From Symbiodinium sp. CCMP2592 (Eukaryota; Sar; Dinophyceae; Suessiales; Symbiodiniaceae): a stretch of 64,000 nucleotides of DNA. The notes below the pieces were generated by a model, which had not been told where the DNA came from, searched no databases, and was given only the letters and a program-made list of their open reading frames with translations. Shown piece by piece: positions 1-9,689 of the stretch. The translations under genes and the position numbers were made by a program. Where the stretch lies: the NCBI GenBank assembly GCA_905221615.1, contig CAJNDT010004013.1, forward strand, positions 457,501 through 521,500. Reading direction: 5' to 3'. How positions within the stretch are numbered: the first letter of the stretch is position 1; each line of letters starts with the position of its first letter.

Positions 1-84
1 GGAATATACTTTAAATCAGAATATTAAGGCCCCTATATTCTAAGGTATATTCCTTAATTAAGGGGAGTTGAGTTCTCTGGATGC
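1..84. mobile_element. Family C palindromic element, partial (C1)
   Basis: Right part of a family C element: AAGGTATATTCC, TTAATTAAGGGG and a diverged GAGTTCTCTGG end. The left half is degenerate or cut by the window edge. Confidence 0.55.
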
Positions 85-175
85 CTTGTCCAGAGCCTCC
101 GATTCGCTAGGGAAGCGATTCTGCGCCTCGAGACCAGCCTCCAGGTCCAGGGCGTCGCGCAGGAATGTCGCCAAA
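78..175 (-). CDS. Exon-like segment, unknown protein
   Basis: The minus frame reads an uninterrupted, amphipathic sequence containing ATFLRDALDLEAG and then EAQNRFPSESEALDKAS. The GC-richer island ends where palindromic element A1 begins. Deleting A1 plus one AAAT copy joins it in frame to the short island at 279-295, giving LLDLATFLRDALDLEAG. I do not recognise the protein. The plus-strand reading is Ser/Arg-rich and less protein-like. Splice sites are not proven. Confidence 0.45.
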
Positions 176-279
176 TGGATGGTTGTCAAAATTATGGTCC
201 CTTTTTGGGTCCCTATTGTAATACGGCACCTAATATTTAGGGTACCCAAGAAGGGACCATAATATTGACAACCACCCAA
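176..279. mobile_element. Family A introner-like element (A1)
   Basis: Inverted ends GGATGGTTGTC / GACAACCACCC around an AT-rich core containing TACGGCACC. It is flanked by an AAAT direct duplication on the plus strand (4 bp) and sits inside an exon-like minus-strand frame. Confidence 0.85.
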
Positions 280-293
280 ATCCAGGAGAGCAA

Positions 294-392
294 ATTGGAG
301 TTTCCGAAAATAGGGTCATCCCAAGATAGTACCCTAAATAGGAGGATCCCTATTACCCCCAAAACAGGTACCCCTAATTTTCGGAAGCCCTA
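294..392. mobile_element. Family D palindromic element (D1)
   Basis: Ends GAGTTTCCGAAAATAGGG and CCCCTAATTTTCGGAA; the core has the family's GGATCC centre and TACCCTAAATAG. Confidence 0.75.
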
Positions 393-399
393 AACCATT

Positions 400-495
400 T
401 ATAGAACCCTTCTAGATCCCTTTGAGGAGCCCTTAGAGAATCCGTTATATATCCCTTTAAGGAGCCCTTAGAGAATCCCTCAAAAGGTACCCCTA
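400..495. repeat. Degenerate TAGATCCCTTTAAGGAGCCC module
   Basis: Three loose copies of a roughly 20-40 bp unit. The same unit recurs inside composite elements of families A, B, C and L elsewhere in the window. Confidence 0.6.
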
Positions 496-594
496 ACTTT
501 CGGAAAATCCCAGATGCCAAAAGCGTCAAAGGCATCCTCCAGTCCCGGGCCAAATCTACGTTGCTGCCCTTTTGTTTTGAGCTTCCTTTCTGGG

Positions 595-690
595 GGGGTT
601 TAGGGTTTAGGGTTTTGGGTTTTGGGGTTTAGGGTTAAGGGGTTGGGGGTTTAGGGGTTTAAGGTTTAGGGTTTTGGGCTTAGGCTTTCG
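595..690 (+). repeat. Telomere-like TTTAGGG array, degenerate
   Basis: Runs of GGGTTTAGGG with G/T length variants (GGGTTTTGGG, GGGGTTTAGGG). Confidence 0.85.
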
Positions 691-1392
691 GGTTGTTCAG
701 GCTGTTGCAGCCAAGAGCTGCCTGCTCCTGAAAGCTACTTAGGCTGCAGGTGTTTTCAAAGTATACCAGGGGCTTCTTAATCAGAAACCCTTGAGAAGGT
801 GTTTCAATCTAGCAAGCAAAGTTTGCGGAGCCTAAACCTTATACCCGAAACACCAAACCCTAAAACCCTAAACCCTAACACACCGTGAAACCCTTGAAAA
901 GGCCTCAAACCCAAAGAGGCTCCAGCCCCGGATCTCATGCAAACTCTTTCGAGACCTTACAAAGAAAACAGCCTAATTATGAGTGTTTGTAACCCTATAA
1001 CTTGAATTGTGTATACCAGAGAAACAACAACCCCGTTTGACGGCCCTGTAGTAGATCCTGAAACCCCGAACAGACTCTTTACAAGATACCGTGTGCAAAG
1101 TAAACGCTTGCACAGGTCTTCTCTTGAAGAAAAACAAGGCTCCTACACTAGATCCCTGTAAACAAACCAAGCTATACCCTGAACTCTATACCCCAGACCC
1201 CTAGACCCCTAAACCCCTAAGCCCTAATTCCTAAACCCCTAAACCCTCCCTGAAGCCTAAACCCTTAAACCCGAACTAGAGCCTGCAATTTCCAGGAGCA
1301 GATAGCAGCCGGCAGCAAATTGCCCGAATCCTCGTCGCGCCTGGGCTTTGTCAGCGGGGAAGATTGAAGTTTGCTGGCTTTGGAGCGTAGAG

Positions 1393-1990
1393 CTTAAGGC
1401 GTAGGAAGAGTTTAGGGTTTGGGGTTTAGGGTTTAAGGGGAAGTTTAGGGTTTAGAGCTCGGGGCTTGGGGCTTGAGGGCGTACTGGCGACTGGGTTTGG
1501 GCTGATGTTGCGAAGGTTGGGGCCTTTCAAGATTTAAATACTGGGTGCTGGGCTCAGGGTTCTTTTTTGAATGCCTTTTTCCCTCTGCCCATAGGTGTCC
1601 ACAGGAATCCAGAACGTCTAGTCCAGACGAGAAGGGTTTAGAGTTCAGGGTTTCGGGCAGTTTGGGGGTTTAGCCTTCACAATCAGGCTTTAGGGTTTGC
1701 TGGGTTTAGAGTATAAGGCTTGTCGGTTTAGGGTTTAGGGGTTTAGGGGTTTAGGGTTTAGAGTTTAAGGCTTGTCGGTTTAGGGTTTAGGGGTTTAGGG
1801 TCTAGGGTTTAGAGTATAAGGCTTGTCGGTTTAGGGTTTAGAGGTTTAGGGCTTAGGGTTTAGAGTATAAGGCTTCGAATTACATGTAAGGCTTTGCGCT
1901 TACTCGGTAGCAGGTCCATGCTTCAGGCTTATGTCTGAAACGGTTTGGTTTACGGGCGTCGGGTTTAGGGTTTAGGGCTTAAGTCAACTG
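1393..1990 (+). repeat. Interspersed TTTAGGG repeats with a 60-bp tandem variant
   Basis: Telomere-like units are mixed with a repeated block TATAAGGCTTGTCGGTTTAG seen three times between about 1710 and 1870. No coding signal is visible. Confidence 0.75.
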
Positions 1991-2104
1991 TTGAAACCAT
2001 GGGCACCTAGTATGGGCCCTTAACCCTGGGATCCTCATATACCTACTGAATACTTCTAACCTTAGATTAAGTGCTTAAGGGTTGAAGGGTCTACGGGTTT
2101 GGGG

Positions 2105-2290
2105 GTTGAAGGAAGGTGAGCAGGATCCGGCGGCCGTCGTGATCGGACGGCTCCACAATAGGGCTCTGTCGGAAGTTTTGAGCTGCCCTGAGTCCGTAAT
2201 AGGGGGTCCATAGGGCTGGCCACAGAGAAAACCAGAAGTCCAGGAGAATTTTGTGAATCTCTGCATCGGCGCTGGCGTTGAATGTCACAT
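2105..2290 (-). CDS. Exon-like segment, unknown protein
   Basis: The minus frame is open for about 62 codons with normal composition: an HKILLDFWFSLWPALWTPYY block followed by FRQSPIVEPSDHDGRRILL. The aromatic-rich stretch could be a helix or a membrane-adjacent segment. The 3' end runs into GGGTTTGGGGG repeat, so an intron or the gene end probably lies near 2105. It lies on the same strand as the island at 2646-2806 and may belong to the same gene. Family not recognised. Confidence 0.45.
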
Positions 2291-2383
2291 CATCCCCTGT
2301 CCATGAGAAACCCTAAACCCTCAACCGGAAACCCTACAGGCCTCAAGACACATTTCAGAATTACAGACTAAAGGGCCATCTGG

Positions 2384-2492
2384 ATATGGGAGTTTCCGAA
2401 AATCGGGGACCCTAATATAGTACCCTAGAGAGTAGGATCCTTATTATAAGGACCCCAAACTAAGGCATACTAATTTTCGGAATTTCCCATAT
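2384..2492. mobile_element. Family D palindromic element (D2)
   Basis: ATATGGGAGTTTCCGAAAAT at the left and ATTTTCGGAATTTCCCATAT at the right; GGATCC core with GGTCCTTATTATAAGGACC-type centre. Confidence 0.85.
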
Positions 2493-2524
2493 ATGTCCCT
2501 ATTTGGGTACCCTAAATTGTAGGT

Positions 2525-2648
2525 GCCCCAACCCAGGAGGATCCAAAAAGTAGATACCTTAATGGGGGTTCCTATAAAGTACCCTTAGTAGTGTAGGGCC
2601 CCAAATTAGGGGAGCTACTTTCTAGGTCCTCCCGGGGACCTGGGAATG
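2525..2648. mobile_element. Family G palindromic element (G1)
   Basis: Ends CCCAGGAGGATCC / GGTCCTCCCGGGGACCTGGG. The core TTCCTATAAAGTACCCTTAG is shared, inverted, with the copy at 8468-8668. The right end abuts a coding-like island. Confidence 0.75.
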
Positions 2649-2806
2649 ACATGAAACAAGTCCGGGTGACCAATTCTGTACTCCAGGCCGATTGCCGCTG
2701 CCAGGTGCTGATCGATGCTACTGCCGGTTTTAGCAAGCAGAGATACTGAAGCGGAAGGGCTTTGTTTGCGCAGGGCCTTGTTCGCATGACAGTTGCTAGC
2801 CGCATT
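2646..2806 (-). CDS. Exon-like segment, unknown protein
   Basis: One minus frame is open and protein-like, containing ASVSLLAKTGSSIDQHLAAA then IGLEYRIGHPDLFHVIPRS. It ends at the edge of element G1, as expected if G1 lies in an intron. A competing minus frame (Cys/Met-rich) is also open. I chose this one on composition. Family not recognised. Confidence 0.4.
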
Positions 2807-4114
2807 GTGGCATGAAAGTTATTAACTCCTGCACCCCACCCCTGAACCAAAAATACTCTTGAAAGCTTCCAAAACTAGCTTCAACGCAGGGCTCGTTAGG
2901 GCGGCCGTCACCTGTCACAACCCTAGAACACCCTACAAACTCTGTTGACACCTGAATCCACCACCTAGAATACAAATCCCTGTGAAATCCGTTGAGCCCC
3001 TATAAAAGTATATAGGCCAAGACACTCCTCCGGTGCGTGGGAGAATTCCAAAGGCCTCGTCTGGTGTTGTTCTTTGAAGCTTTAAGGTGTTGCTCTCTAT
3101 ACGTGGGTTTATAGGGTTGTCGAGGGGTCTTGCAAGGCTTTCAACGGGTTTAGAGCTTAGAGTTCGGGGCTTTGTGCTTCTACCGTCTTTACACTGGGGT
3201 TTAGCGATCGTGCACCTTTATCATTCTTACCTCACGAATCCCAAGCGCATTAGTGTGGGGGTTTCGCTGTTGGTGCAAGCAGCTAAGGCGAAGGATGCAA
3301 GGCCGAGGCTCAAATCTAGCACTTAGGGTTTAGGGTTCCCAAACACTAAACCCCAAACCCTCAGAATGCCCCTTATGCAGTAAACCCTTACGAGGAGCCA
3401 CTCGAAGGGATCGAAGAAAGGAACCCTCAAAAAGATTCTTCAGCCCTGGGCCCCGAACTCGCGCCCTTCAAGTTCGACGTCGCAAAACATCCAAACACCT
3501 CTGCCCCACATAAAAAGACTTAAGGGTTCAGGGTCTAGTTGGCCGAGTAAGGGAACCCTAAACCCTAAACCCGCACATGCAGACTTTAAGTGTTCAGGGT
3601 TTAGGGCTTAGTTGGCCTTGTATAAAGGGCTCTGGAAGGGCCTCGTAACTGCTTTATTAATATGAAGGCGTTACTAGAAGACATGAGTTTTGACGGGTTT
3701 CTGGTTTAGGTAGTGTAAGGGCTGTATAAGGGCTTCATCAAGGCTTGGCTGTACTGCAGTCTTACACAGGGTTTGCTAAAAGTCGCGTAAGGGCGTAATA
3801 GGGGTTCTATAAGGTTGTGGAACCATTTAAGTCCTTTAAGCTGTCGGGTCTTCGGCCAGACTTGTGCTATTCGTCATAGCCCTCTTGAAGGTAGGAGTTG
3901 AAAGGTACTTAGGCCTTAGGCCACTGCTTCTTGGCAACCGACAACAGCAACAGGATACTTCCACATCTGAACCGGAAATCACACGAACAAAAAGGGAACA
4001 AGCCTTCACACACCTGCCAGCGCTTTATTACAACCCTCTGAGTGCTGTAAGCTCCGTATAAACCCTGTCAAGGCCCGGCACGGCCCTGTTCGGAGTGTTT
4101 GTTTGCATAAAATT

Positions 4115-4222
4115 TTGGGGTTTCCGAAAATTAGGGGTACCCTTATTTTGGGGTCCTTATCAACAGGATCCTACTATTTTAGGGTACTATATTAGGGTCC
4201 CCTATTTTCGGAAACTCCCATG
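4115..4222. mobile_element. Family D palindromic element (D3)
   Basis: GGGGTTTCCGAAAATTAGGG left end and CCCTATTTTCGGAAACTCCC right end; AGGATCCTACTATTTTAGGG core. Abuts an exon-like island on its right. Confidence 0.85.
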
Positions 4223-4322
4223 TTCGGACCCACAGTCCCAGAACGACCGAGGACGGCGCAGCTGATCAGGACTCAGCCCCGCATCGGAGGCCTCCAGGGA
4301 GGTTCCAGCTCTTTGCTGCAAC
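4223..4322 (-). CDS. Exon-like segment between two palindromic elements
   Basis: A 100-bp GC-rich island lies exactly between D3 and F1. The minus frame reads LQQRAGTSLEASDAG then LSPDQLRRPRSFWDC. Removing F1 with one copy of its GCAAC duplication extends the frame into RKVLQQRAG on the other side of F1. No family recognised. Confidence 0.45.
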
Positions 4323-4453
4323 TCAAAGGGAAAAGGAGGGACCCTTAATGGGGACCCCTACCCTATAATGGGCGATATAATGGGAATTTAATGGGTATAT
4401 TATGGGTATATACCTAGGGGTCCTTATTAGGGGTCCCTCCTTTTACCCTTTGA
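4323..4453. mobile_element. Family F introner-like element (F1)
   Basis: Inverted ends TCAAAGGGAAAAGGAGGGAC / GTCCCTCCTTTTACCCTTTG(A). An exact 5-bp duplication GCAAC lies on both sides (4318-4322 and 4454-4458). Confidence 0.9.
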
Positions 4454-4903
4454 GCAACACTTTTCGGGTCTACCTGGACCCTAAAGAGCCTAGCTTTTTA
4501 GGGTTCCCTATCACGATTTCCTTATATGAGTCCTGAAAAAGGTAGGTTATTTGGGGTTAAAGTAGAGCATCTGGGGTTTAGAACCCTAAACCCCTGAACC
4601 CTAAAAGCTTAAAAGCTTAAACCATCAGGGGGCTTCAGAGCTAGTGCCCGGTTCGGGTTTACTGTGAGGTGTTTAAGGCTTCGGGAAGCTGAAGCGTGTG
4701 GCGTCCGAAATCTTGTAGAGAGCAGTTAGAGACTAAAAACAAAAACTACACCCCCAAACCCCTGATGCCCTTAAGCCCGAAACTTGGCCTTAAAGCCCTC
4801 TAGTATCTTCGGTTTAGGGTTTAGGGGTTTAGGGTCTTACCTACCGACCACTACGAGCTCTGGCCGTGAGACCGCAGGTGGCAGCTCAGACATGGTTCTG
4901 GTA

Positions 4904-5118
4904 ATGTAGGAACCTGATTCAGAAACCTTGGGCATTAATTTGGGCTCCTTTAAGGGGGTCTATAAGGGTTACTATAAGGGGTCTATAAGGGTTACTATAA
5001 GGGTTACTATAAGGGGTCTATAAGGGTACTATAATAATGCAGGAACCAGATTCAGAAACCTTCGGCCTTTATTTGGGATCCTTGTATGAATCCTGCTCTT
5101 TTGGGGTTATAGGGTTCA
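4904..5118. mobile_element. Family L composite element (L1)
   Basis: Two copies of the left end (TGTAGGAACCTGATTCAGAA and TGCAGGAACCAGATTCAGAA) are separated by about ten GGGTTACTATAAGGGGTCTA-type units. Confidence 0.7.
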
Positions 5119-5286
5119 CAAAAAAACCCTAAACCCAAAACCCCAAACCTACACCCTAAACCATATTTGGGTTCCTACTATTTTGGGATTGAAGGCCCAG
5201 GTGACCAGCCATCGTCCACGGCAGCACCCGGGGAGAAAGGTGTGGAGATGGGCTCTGCGCGTGCCTTAAATTAAACCTTCAACCCT

Positions 5287-5413
5287 TACTTGGAGGATCA
5301 TGGGACTTAGTAAGTAGGTTATAAGTGGGGTGAGAGGTCTCCTAAGTGGGTTATCCTAAGTATAACCTACTTATAACCTTACTTACTAAGTCAGTCCCAT
5401 GAGCCTCCAAGTA
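5287..5413. mobile_element. Family B palindromic element (B1)
   Basis: TACTTGGAGGATCATGGGAC / CCCATGAGCCTCCAAGTA ends with a TTATAAGT core motif; TA at both borders. Its right border touches an exon-like island. Confidence 0.85.
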
Positions 5414-5516
5414 AACCGTAAGAGAGATTTTGTTGAAGACTCCAGCCTGGTCCAGCGTAGGGCACAGGCTCTGCACTGCGGCTGTGACGTTGTCCCTCTT
5501 GTCTTTGGTAACTTTT
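5414..5516 (-). CDS. Exon-like segment, unknown protein
   Basis: The minus frame is clearly protein-like: KDKRDNVTAAVQSLCPTLD followed by QAGVFNKISLT, running directly into B1. The island is GC-rich against AT-rich surroundings. It is probably part of the same gene as the islands at 5650-5883 and 5978-6045. No domain recognised. Confidence 0.5.
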
Positions 5517-5540
5517 CAATCAGATAAACAGATGCACACA

Positions 5541-5643
5541 TGGGTGGTTGTCAAAATTATGATCCCTTTTTGGGTACCCTAAATATTGGGTGCCGTACTA
5601 TAATAAGGACCCAAAAAGGGATCACAATTTGGACAACCACCAA
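5541..5643. mobile_element. Family A introner-like element (A2)
   Basis: GGGTGGTTGTCAAAATTATG left end, GGACAACCACC right end, 4-bp ACAT duplication; lies between two coding-like islands. Confidence 0.85.
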
Positions 5644-5649
5644 CATATT

Positions 5650-5883
5650 TGCAGGACACTCAAAGGCGAGACAAGCCAGCAGCAGCAAGGAGAGGTGGAC
5701 CTCATCCTCATGGAAGCCGAAAGGGTGCCCACGTTGTCCAGAAGCCACACAGCATCCTTCTGATGCATCACGTCAGCATGGAGGCGCGGCACTACAAGCA
5801 TGCGCAACGTCTCCCTTGGAATAATCTGATGTTTGCGATTCGTCCGCAGCTCAATCAAACCCTCTGGAACCAGGGCCGCAATA
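5650..5883 (-). CDS. Exon-like segment, unknown protein (longest host island in the first 20 kb)
   Basis: The minus frame reads YIAALVPEGLIELRTNRK, then HQIIPRETLRMLVVPRL, then HADVMHQKDAVWLLDNVGTL. After this the better frame shifts to one reading HEDEVHLSLLLLACLAFECP, so either a small intron or an indel is present near 5710-5730. Joined across E1 it continues from the next island, which ends QANARQQVID. The alternation of Leu-rich helices suggests a helical-repeat protein, but I cannot assign a family. Confidence 0.5.
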
Positions 5884-5977
5884 TAGGCGCCTTAAGAATT
5901 ACCTATACTATTTGGGGTTTTTTATTATAAATATAGTATAATGGGCTCCAAAACCCTATTCTAATTAATAAGGCCGT
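5884..5977. mobile_element. Family E palindromic element (E1)
   Basis: GGCGCCTTAAGAATTACC and ATTCTAATTAATAAGGCC ends with a TTATTATAAATATAGTATAA core; separates two coding-like islands on the minus strand. Confidence 0.75.
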
Positions 5978-6045
5978 CTATTACCTGCTGCCGGGCATTC
6001 GCCTGGATCGAAGACAAGCCATCCCAGGCACGGCATCGCATGCTG
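5978..6045 (-). CDS. Exon-like segment, unknown protein
   Basis: The minus frame reads CRAWDGLSSIQANARQQVID, then reaches element E1. On removal of E1 it would continue into the island at 5650-5883. Short, but consistent in strand and context. Confidence 0.4.
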
Positions 6046-6837
6046 GGAACCCTAAACTTAAAGCATGACGACCACATAGCTTTAAGTGAGCCGTTCGAGT
6101 AAATCAAACCCTGAACCCTAAACCCCAAAACCCTTCTCGAATGGATCCTGTAAGCAGCCAGGTCCGAAAACAAAGCAGGCACCAAATTGCCCTAAAGTGT
6201 GAGAGAGGTTAGTCTAAGGGCTTAGGGCTTCGCGTTCAGAACCCTAAACCCTAAACCCTAAGGCTTTTAGAGCTCAGGGTCTAAGGGTTGTGGGCTCAGC
6301 CTCGAAGGGTTTAGGGGTTAGGGCGTTTGGGGTCTTACGGGCAGGGATGTGGGATCTGGGATTAGGGCCTATAGAATCTAAACCCCGAAGCGGTAAACCC
6401 CTTAACCCTGAACCCCTTAAACCCCTAAACCCCTAAACTCCTTAGAACCTAAACCCTATATATGGTCCGGAATGAAGCCCCCGAAGCTGTCCTGCAGAGC
6501 AAAAGCATCTGGAGATGCCCGCTGGGGCTCATCCTCAAGACACTCGGTTCAGACTTGAAGGTAGATTTGAGGGACTAGGGTTCAGGACTTGGGATTCAGG
6601 GCTAAGGCTTTTTGAGTCTAGAGTTGAAGTTTTTGTCGACGCGTTTTTCCAACTGCATGAGGTTGAGGGTGTAGGATTTAGTGTGGGGTTTAGGGTTGGG
6701 TTGGGGGTTAAACTTTCCAATCCGAGCGGTAGCTGGTTTGCATGTTGGCTGTGCCCTGGCCCTAGCCCCATCCGTGCTTGTCATAGCCAAGGGAACGCTG
6801 AGCTACCTGCTGACGAGACATGAAACCTCCCACATGC

Positions 6838-6950
6838 AGAGAGCAAAACATAAAACCCCTAAACCCTAAACCCCTAAACCTTAAACCCTAAACCCCTAAA
6901 CCTTAAACCCCAAACCCTAAAAAAACCTTTTAAACCCTAAACCCCAGCAA
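6838..6950 (-). repeat. Telomere-like CCCTAAA array
   Basis: About twelve CCCTAAAC/CCCCTAAA/CCTTAAAC units in a row. Confidence 0.85.
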
Positions 6951-7021
6951 AACATGAAACGGTGCCGGCGTAGGTCTCCATTTCGGAGAAGGCCTCAACC
7001 CCAAACTCGCGCCCCTTTTCT

Positions 7022-7155
7022 AGGGCCCCAAAAAAGGCACATAAGCAAAAATTGGGATAGGGATATCTCATATACAATTCCCCTTATAATGAAGCCCAAT
7101 AAGGTAGGTATATCCCTATAAAATGCTTATGCCTTATGTCCTTTTGGGGGTCCCT
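7022..7155. mobile_element. Single-copy palindromic element (family Q)
   Basis: GGCCCCAAAAAAGGCACATA and, inverted, CCTTATGTCCTTTTGGGGGT ends around GGGATAGGGATATC. Only one copy seen here. Confidence 0.6.
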
Positions 7156-7317
7156 AACTTTCTGGGACCCTAACGAAGCTCTTTCGCCGAGCTTCCGCAG
7201 ACATTCCCGGAACGAAGACGACGTTGAAGCCCATGTGGATGTAGCAGGGGTTCCTCTGCGGCGCCTCCGAGATTCTAGGAGGCTGGAGTGTAGGGCTAAG
7301 GGTCTGAGGATTTAGGG

Positions 7318-7402
7318 TCTGAGGGTTTAGGGTTTGAGGGTTTAGGGTTTTAGGGTTTGGGGTTTTAGGGTTTAGGGTTTTAGGGTTTAGGGTTTAGGAT
7401 TC
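7318..7402 (+). repeat. Telomere-like TTTAGGG array
   Basis: Near-perfect alternating GGGTTTAGGG and GGGTTTTAGGG units. Confidence 0.9.
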
Positions 7403-7406
7403 AGGA

Positions 7407-7515
7407 TATGTGAGTTTCCGAACATTTGAGGTACCTTATTTTGGGGCTCCTTATAGTGAGGATCCTACTATATTAGGGTACTATATGCGGGTCCCCTATC
7501 TTTGGAAACTCTCAT
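7407..7515. mobile_element. Family D palindromic element (D4)
   Basis: GTGAGTTTCCGAACATTTGA / TTTGGAAACTCTCAT ends, GAGGATCCTACTATATTAGG core. Confidence 0.8.
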
Positions 7516-7805
7516 TTCGGGGCCTGAGTATGCAATTAGAATGGCGCTTCGAGGTGTATCACAGTATACGAGGATTCAGGAGCACCAGAGTCCCGACAAG
7601 TTTGCCGCAAAAGCCGTGGAGGTGGGGGTTTCGGCTTTTCCCTCAAAGCCCAATCTCTATACCCTTGAAGCCTCCCTCTTCCCTTAAACCTGAAGTACCT
7701 AAAGGGCTTTCGGGGGGTCGCTGTTCAGAAGACTGAACAAGTAGCATCATAAGTCATAAGTCAAGTGACTGTAATTATATCTACAATCCTGCTTGCTACA
7801 TCCCC

Positions 7806-7960
7806 TGAACCTTCAACCCCAACCCCTGAAACCCCAAACCCTAAACCCTGAACCCCTAAACCCTGAAACCCCAAACCCTAAACCCTGAACCCTAAATCCT
7901 AATCCCCTAAACCCTGAACCCTGAAACCCTGAAACCTGAACCCCGAACAAGGTCCCTCTA
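7806..7960 (-). repeat. Telomere-like CCCTAAA/CCCTGAA array
   Basis: About eighteen units, many with A to G or C changes (AACCCTGAACCC). Confidence 0.8.
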
Positions 7961-8025
7961 AAGGAGCCCTTTATGCTGACGAAGCCCTCTGATCCTCTCT
8001 GTAAATCCCAAACCCAGATCTTCCA

Positions 8026-8251
8026 ATATGGGTGTTTCCGAAAATAGGGGGCCCTCATATAGTACCCTAAACTTGGCGGACTTCTGAACCCGTCCTACAA
8101 GTTAAACTTTTAGCCTCCTTATTATAGTTCATATAGAAACCCAAAAAGTTAAAGTCTAAAGAGCCAACCAGAAGAACGCCAAGTAAATAGTAGGCTCCGT
8201 ATTATAAGGACCCCAAAATAAGGTACCCCTAATCTCGGAAACTCCCATATC
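8026..8251. mobile_element. Family D element with a nested insertion (D5)
   Basis: Outer ends ATATGGGTGTTTCCGAAAAT and CTCGGAAACTCCCATAT. The D sequence is interrupted at CCCTAA|AATAGTAGG by a 114-bp second element and then resumes. Confidence 0.8.
8071..8184. mobile_element. Element nested inside D5
   Basis: Ends ACTTGGCGGACTTCTG and CAGAAGAACGCCAAGT form an imperfect inverted repeat. The host D consensus CCCTAAATAGTAGG is recovered on removal with a 2-bp AA duplication. Confidence 0.7.
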
Positions 8252-8254
8252 ACT

Positions 8255-8399
8255 TCATTAAGGAAGAAGCCTTCAGTTACAGTATAATTGCAATAGAGGC
8301 CCCTGATAAGATTTAAGGTATCTTGCTCAATAAAAAGGTATACCTTTACAAAATAGTAGGACTCCCGATATATGATGTTCGGGCATCTTCTTTAATGGA
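8255..8399. mobile_element. Single palindromic element
   Basis: CATTAAGGAAGAAGCC and, inverted, GGCATCTTCTTTAATGG ends; AT-rich core with TTTAAGGTATC. One copy only. Confidence 0.5.
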
Positions 8400-8467
8400 G
8401 GGCTTTTGAATGATCCGGGAACCCACCGCCTGCAACACGCGACTGCCTGACTGCCTGGTTCTTAGTA

Positions 8468-8668
8468 CCCAGACCCACGGGAGGATCATGGGACTGAGTA
8501 GGGTTCCTTTAAGGGCTCCTTTAAGGGATCCTTTAGGGTTTAGGGTTTAAGGATCTATAAGGGAAAGTAGATCCCCTAATTTGGTGGCCCTATATCACTA
8601 AGGGTACTTTATAGGAACTCCCATTAAGGGATCTACTTTTTGGATCCTCCCGGGGGTCTGGGTAGAGA
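8468..8668. mobile_element. Family G composite element (G2)
   Basis: CCCAGACCCACGGGAGGATC and GGATCCTCCCGGGGGTCTGG ends. It contains the GGGTTCCTTTAAGGGCTCC module and a telomere-like unit. Confidence 0.75.
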
Positions 8669-8844
8669 ATGGGGGGTATGGGCTATGGGACTGTTATTGG
8701 GGATTATAGAGGGATTACTACAAGGATCCATTCCCCCATTCCCTACTAAGAACCAAACAGCTTAAGCAGGGATTACGACTTGGCTTGTCCACCCTTGGAA
8801 CCAACATAAAATCAGCATTTGGAACCACCATTTCCAAAGAAAGC

Positions 8845-8945
8845 TACCCAGATCTTCCAAAATCCTGAAAGAAGGATCATATTCGGGATCCCACTGTAAG
8901 TGCAGGTATATTCTTTACTTAAGGCATCGTGGAAGATCTGGGTAT
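8845..8945. mobile_element. Palindromic element with CCCAGATCTTCC ends
   Basis: TACCCAGATCTTCC and GGAAGATCTGGGTA ends around AGGATCATATTCGGGATCC. A lone half-site of the same motif is at about 8013-8024. Confidence 0.6.
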
Positions 8946-9051
8946 ACCTGGGTATACCCGAACCACACAGGTTGGTCTGGCTTTGGGCCTTTAGGATGGT
9001 TTGCCTGCTCAGGGTTGCACAAATCTGGAGACGCGCCGCTTTGATGGCGGT

Positions 9052-9264
9052 GTACTTGAAGGCACATGGGACTTAGTAAGTAAAGTTATAAGTACGTTAC
9101 AATTAGGATAACCCCACTTACGGGACTTAAAACCCCAATCATAACCCACTTACAAAGCCCCATGATCCTCTAAGTACTCCCTAAACCCTATAGACCCCTT
9201 TAAGGAACCCTAAAGATCCCCTTAAGGATCCTGACCTACTAAGCCCCATGATCCTCGAAGTAGG
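9052..9264. mobile_element. Family B composite element (B2)
   Basis: One left end (TACTTGAAGG) and two right ends (CCATGATCCTCTAAGTA, CCATGATCCTCGAAGTA), separated by CCCTATAGACCCCTTTAAGG-type units. Confidence 0.75.
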
Positions 9265-9330
9265 GCCCGCGCGAGTATCAGCGAAGGCGTCTCCAGGAGA
9301 GCCATGACAGAGTCGGACCAAGCTGTTCCT
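9265..9330 (-). CDS. Exon-like segment between B2 and F2
   Basis: A 66-bp GC-rich island bounded on both sides by palindromic elements. The minus frame reads TAWSDSVMALLETPSLILAR. Short, so weak on its own, but it fits the recurrent island-element-island pattern. Confidence 0.35.
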
Positions 9331-9462
9331 TCAAAGGGGAAAAGGAGGGACCCATAATGGGGACCCCTACCCGATAATGGGCTATATAATGGGTATATAA
9401 TAGCTATATTGAGTGGATATACCTAGGGGTCCTTATTAAGGGTCCCTCCTTTTCCCCTTGGA
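9331..9462. mobile_element. Family F introner-like element (F2)
   Basis: TCAAAGGGGAAAAGGAGGGA / TCCCTCCTTTTCCCCTTGGA ends with an exact 5-bp TTCCT duplication (9326-9330 and 9463-9467). Confidence 0.9.
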
Positions 9463-9480
9463 TTCCTGCTTGCAGCTATG

Positions 9481-9680
9481 TGGGTGGTTATCAAAATTAA
9501 GGTCCCTTTAAAGGGATCTATAGGGCTTCTATAAGGGCTCCTCTAAGGGTTCCTTTGGAGGGATCTATAGGGCTCCTATAAGGTTATCAAAATTAGGGTC
9601 CCTTTTTGGGTACCCTAAAATAATAGGTGCCGTATAATAAGGACCCCTAAAAGGGACCCTTAACTTTGACAACCACCCAT
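9481..9680. mobile_element. Family A composite element (A3)
   Basis: GGGTGGTTATCAAAATTAAG left end and GACAACCACCC right end, ATGT duplication. An inserted GGGATCTATAGGGCTCCTAT module is followed by a second partial left end. Confidence 0.85.
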
Positions 9681-9689
9681 GTATTTTGG

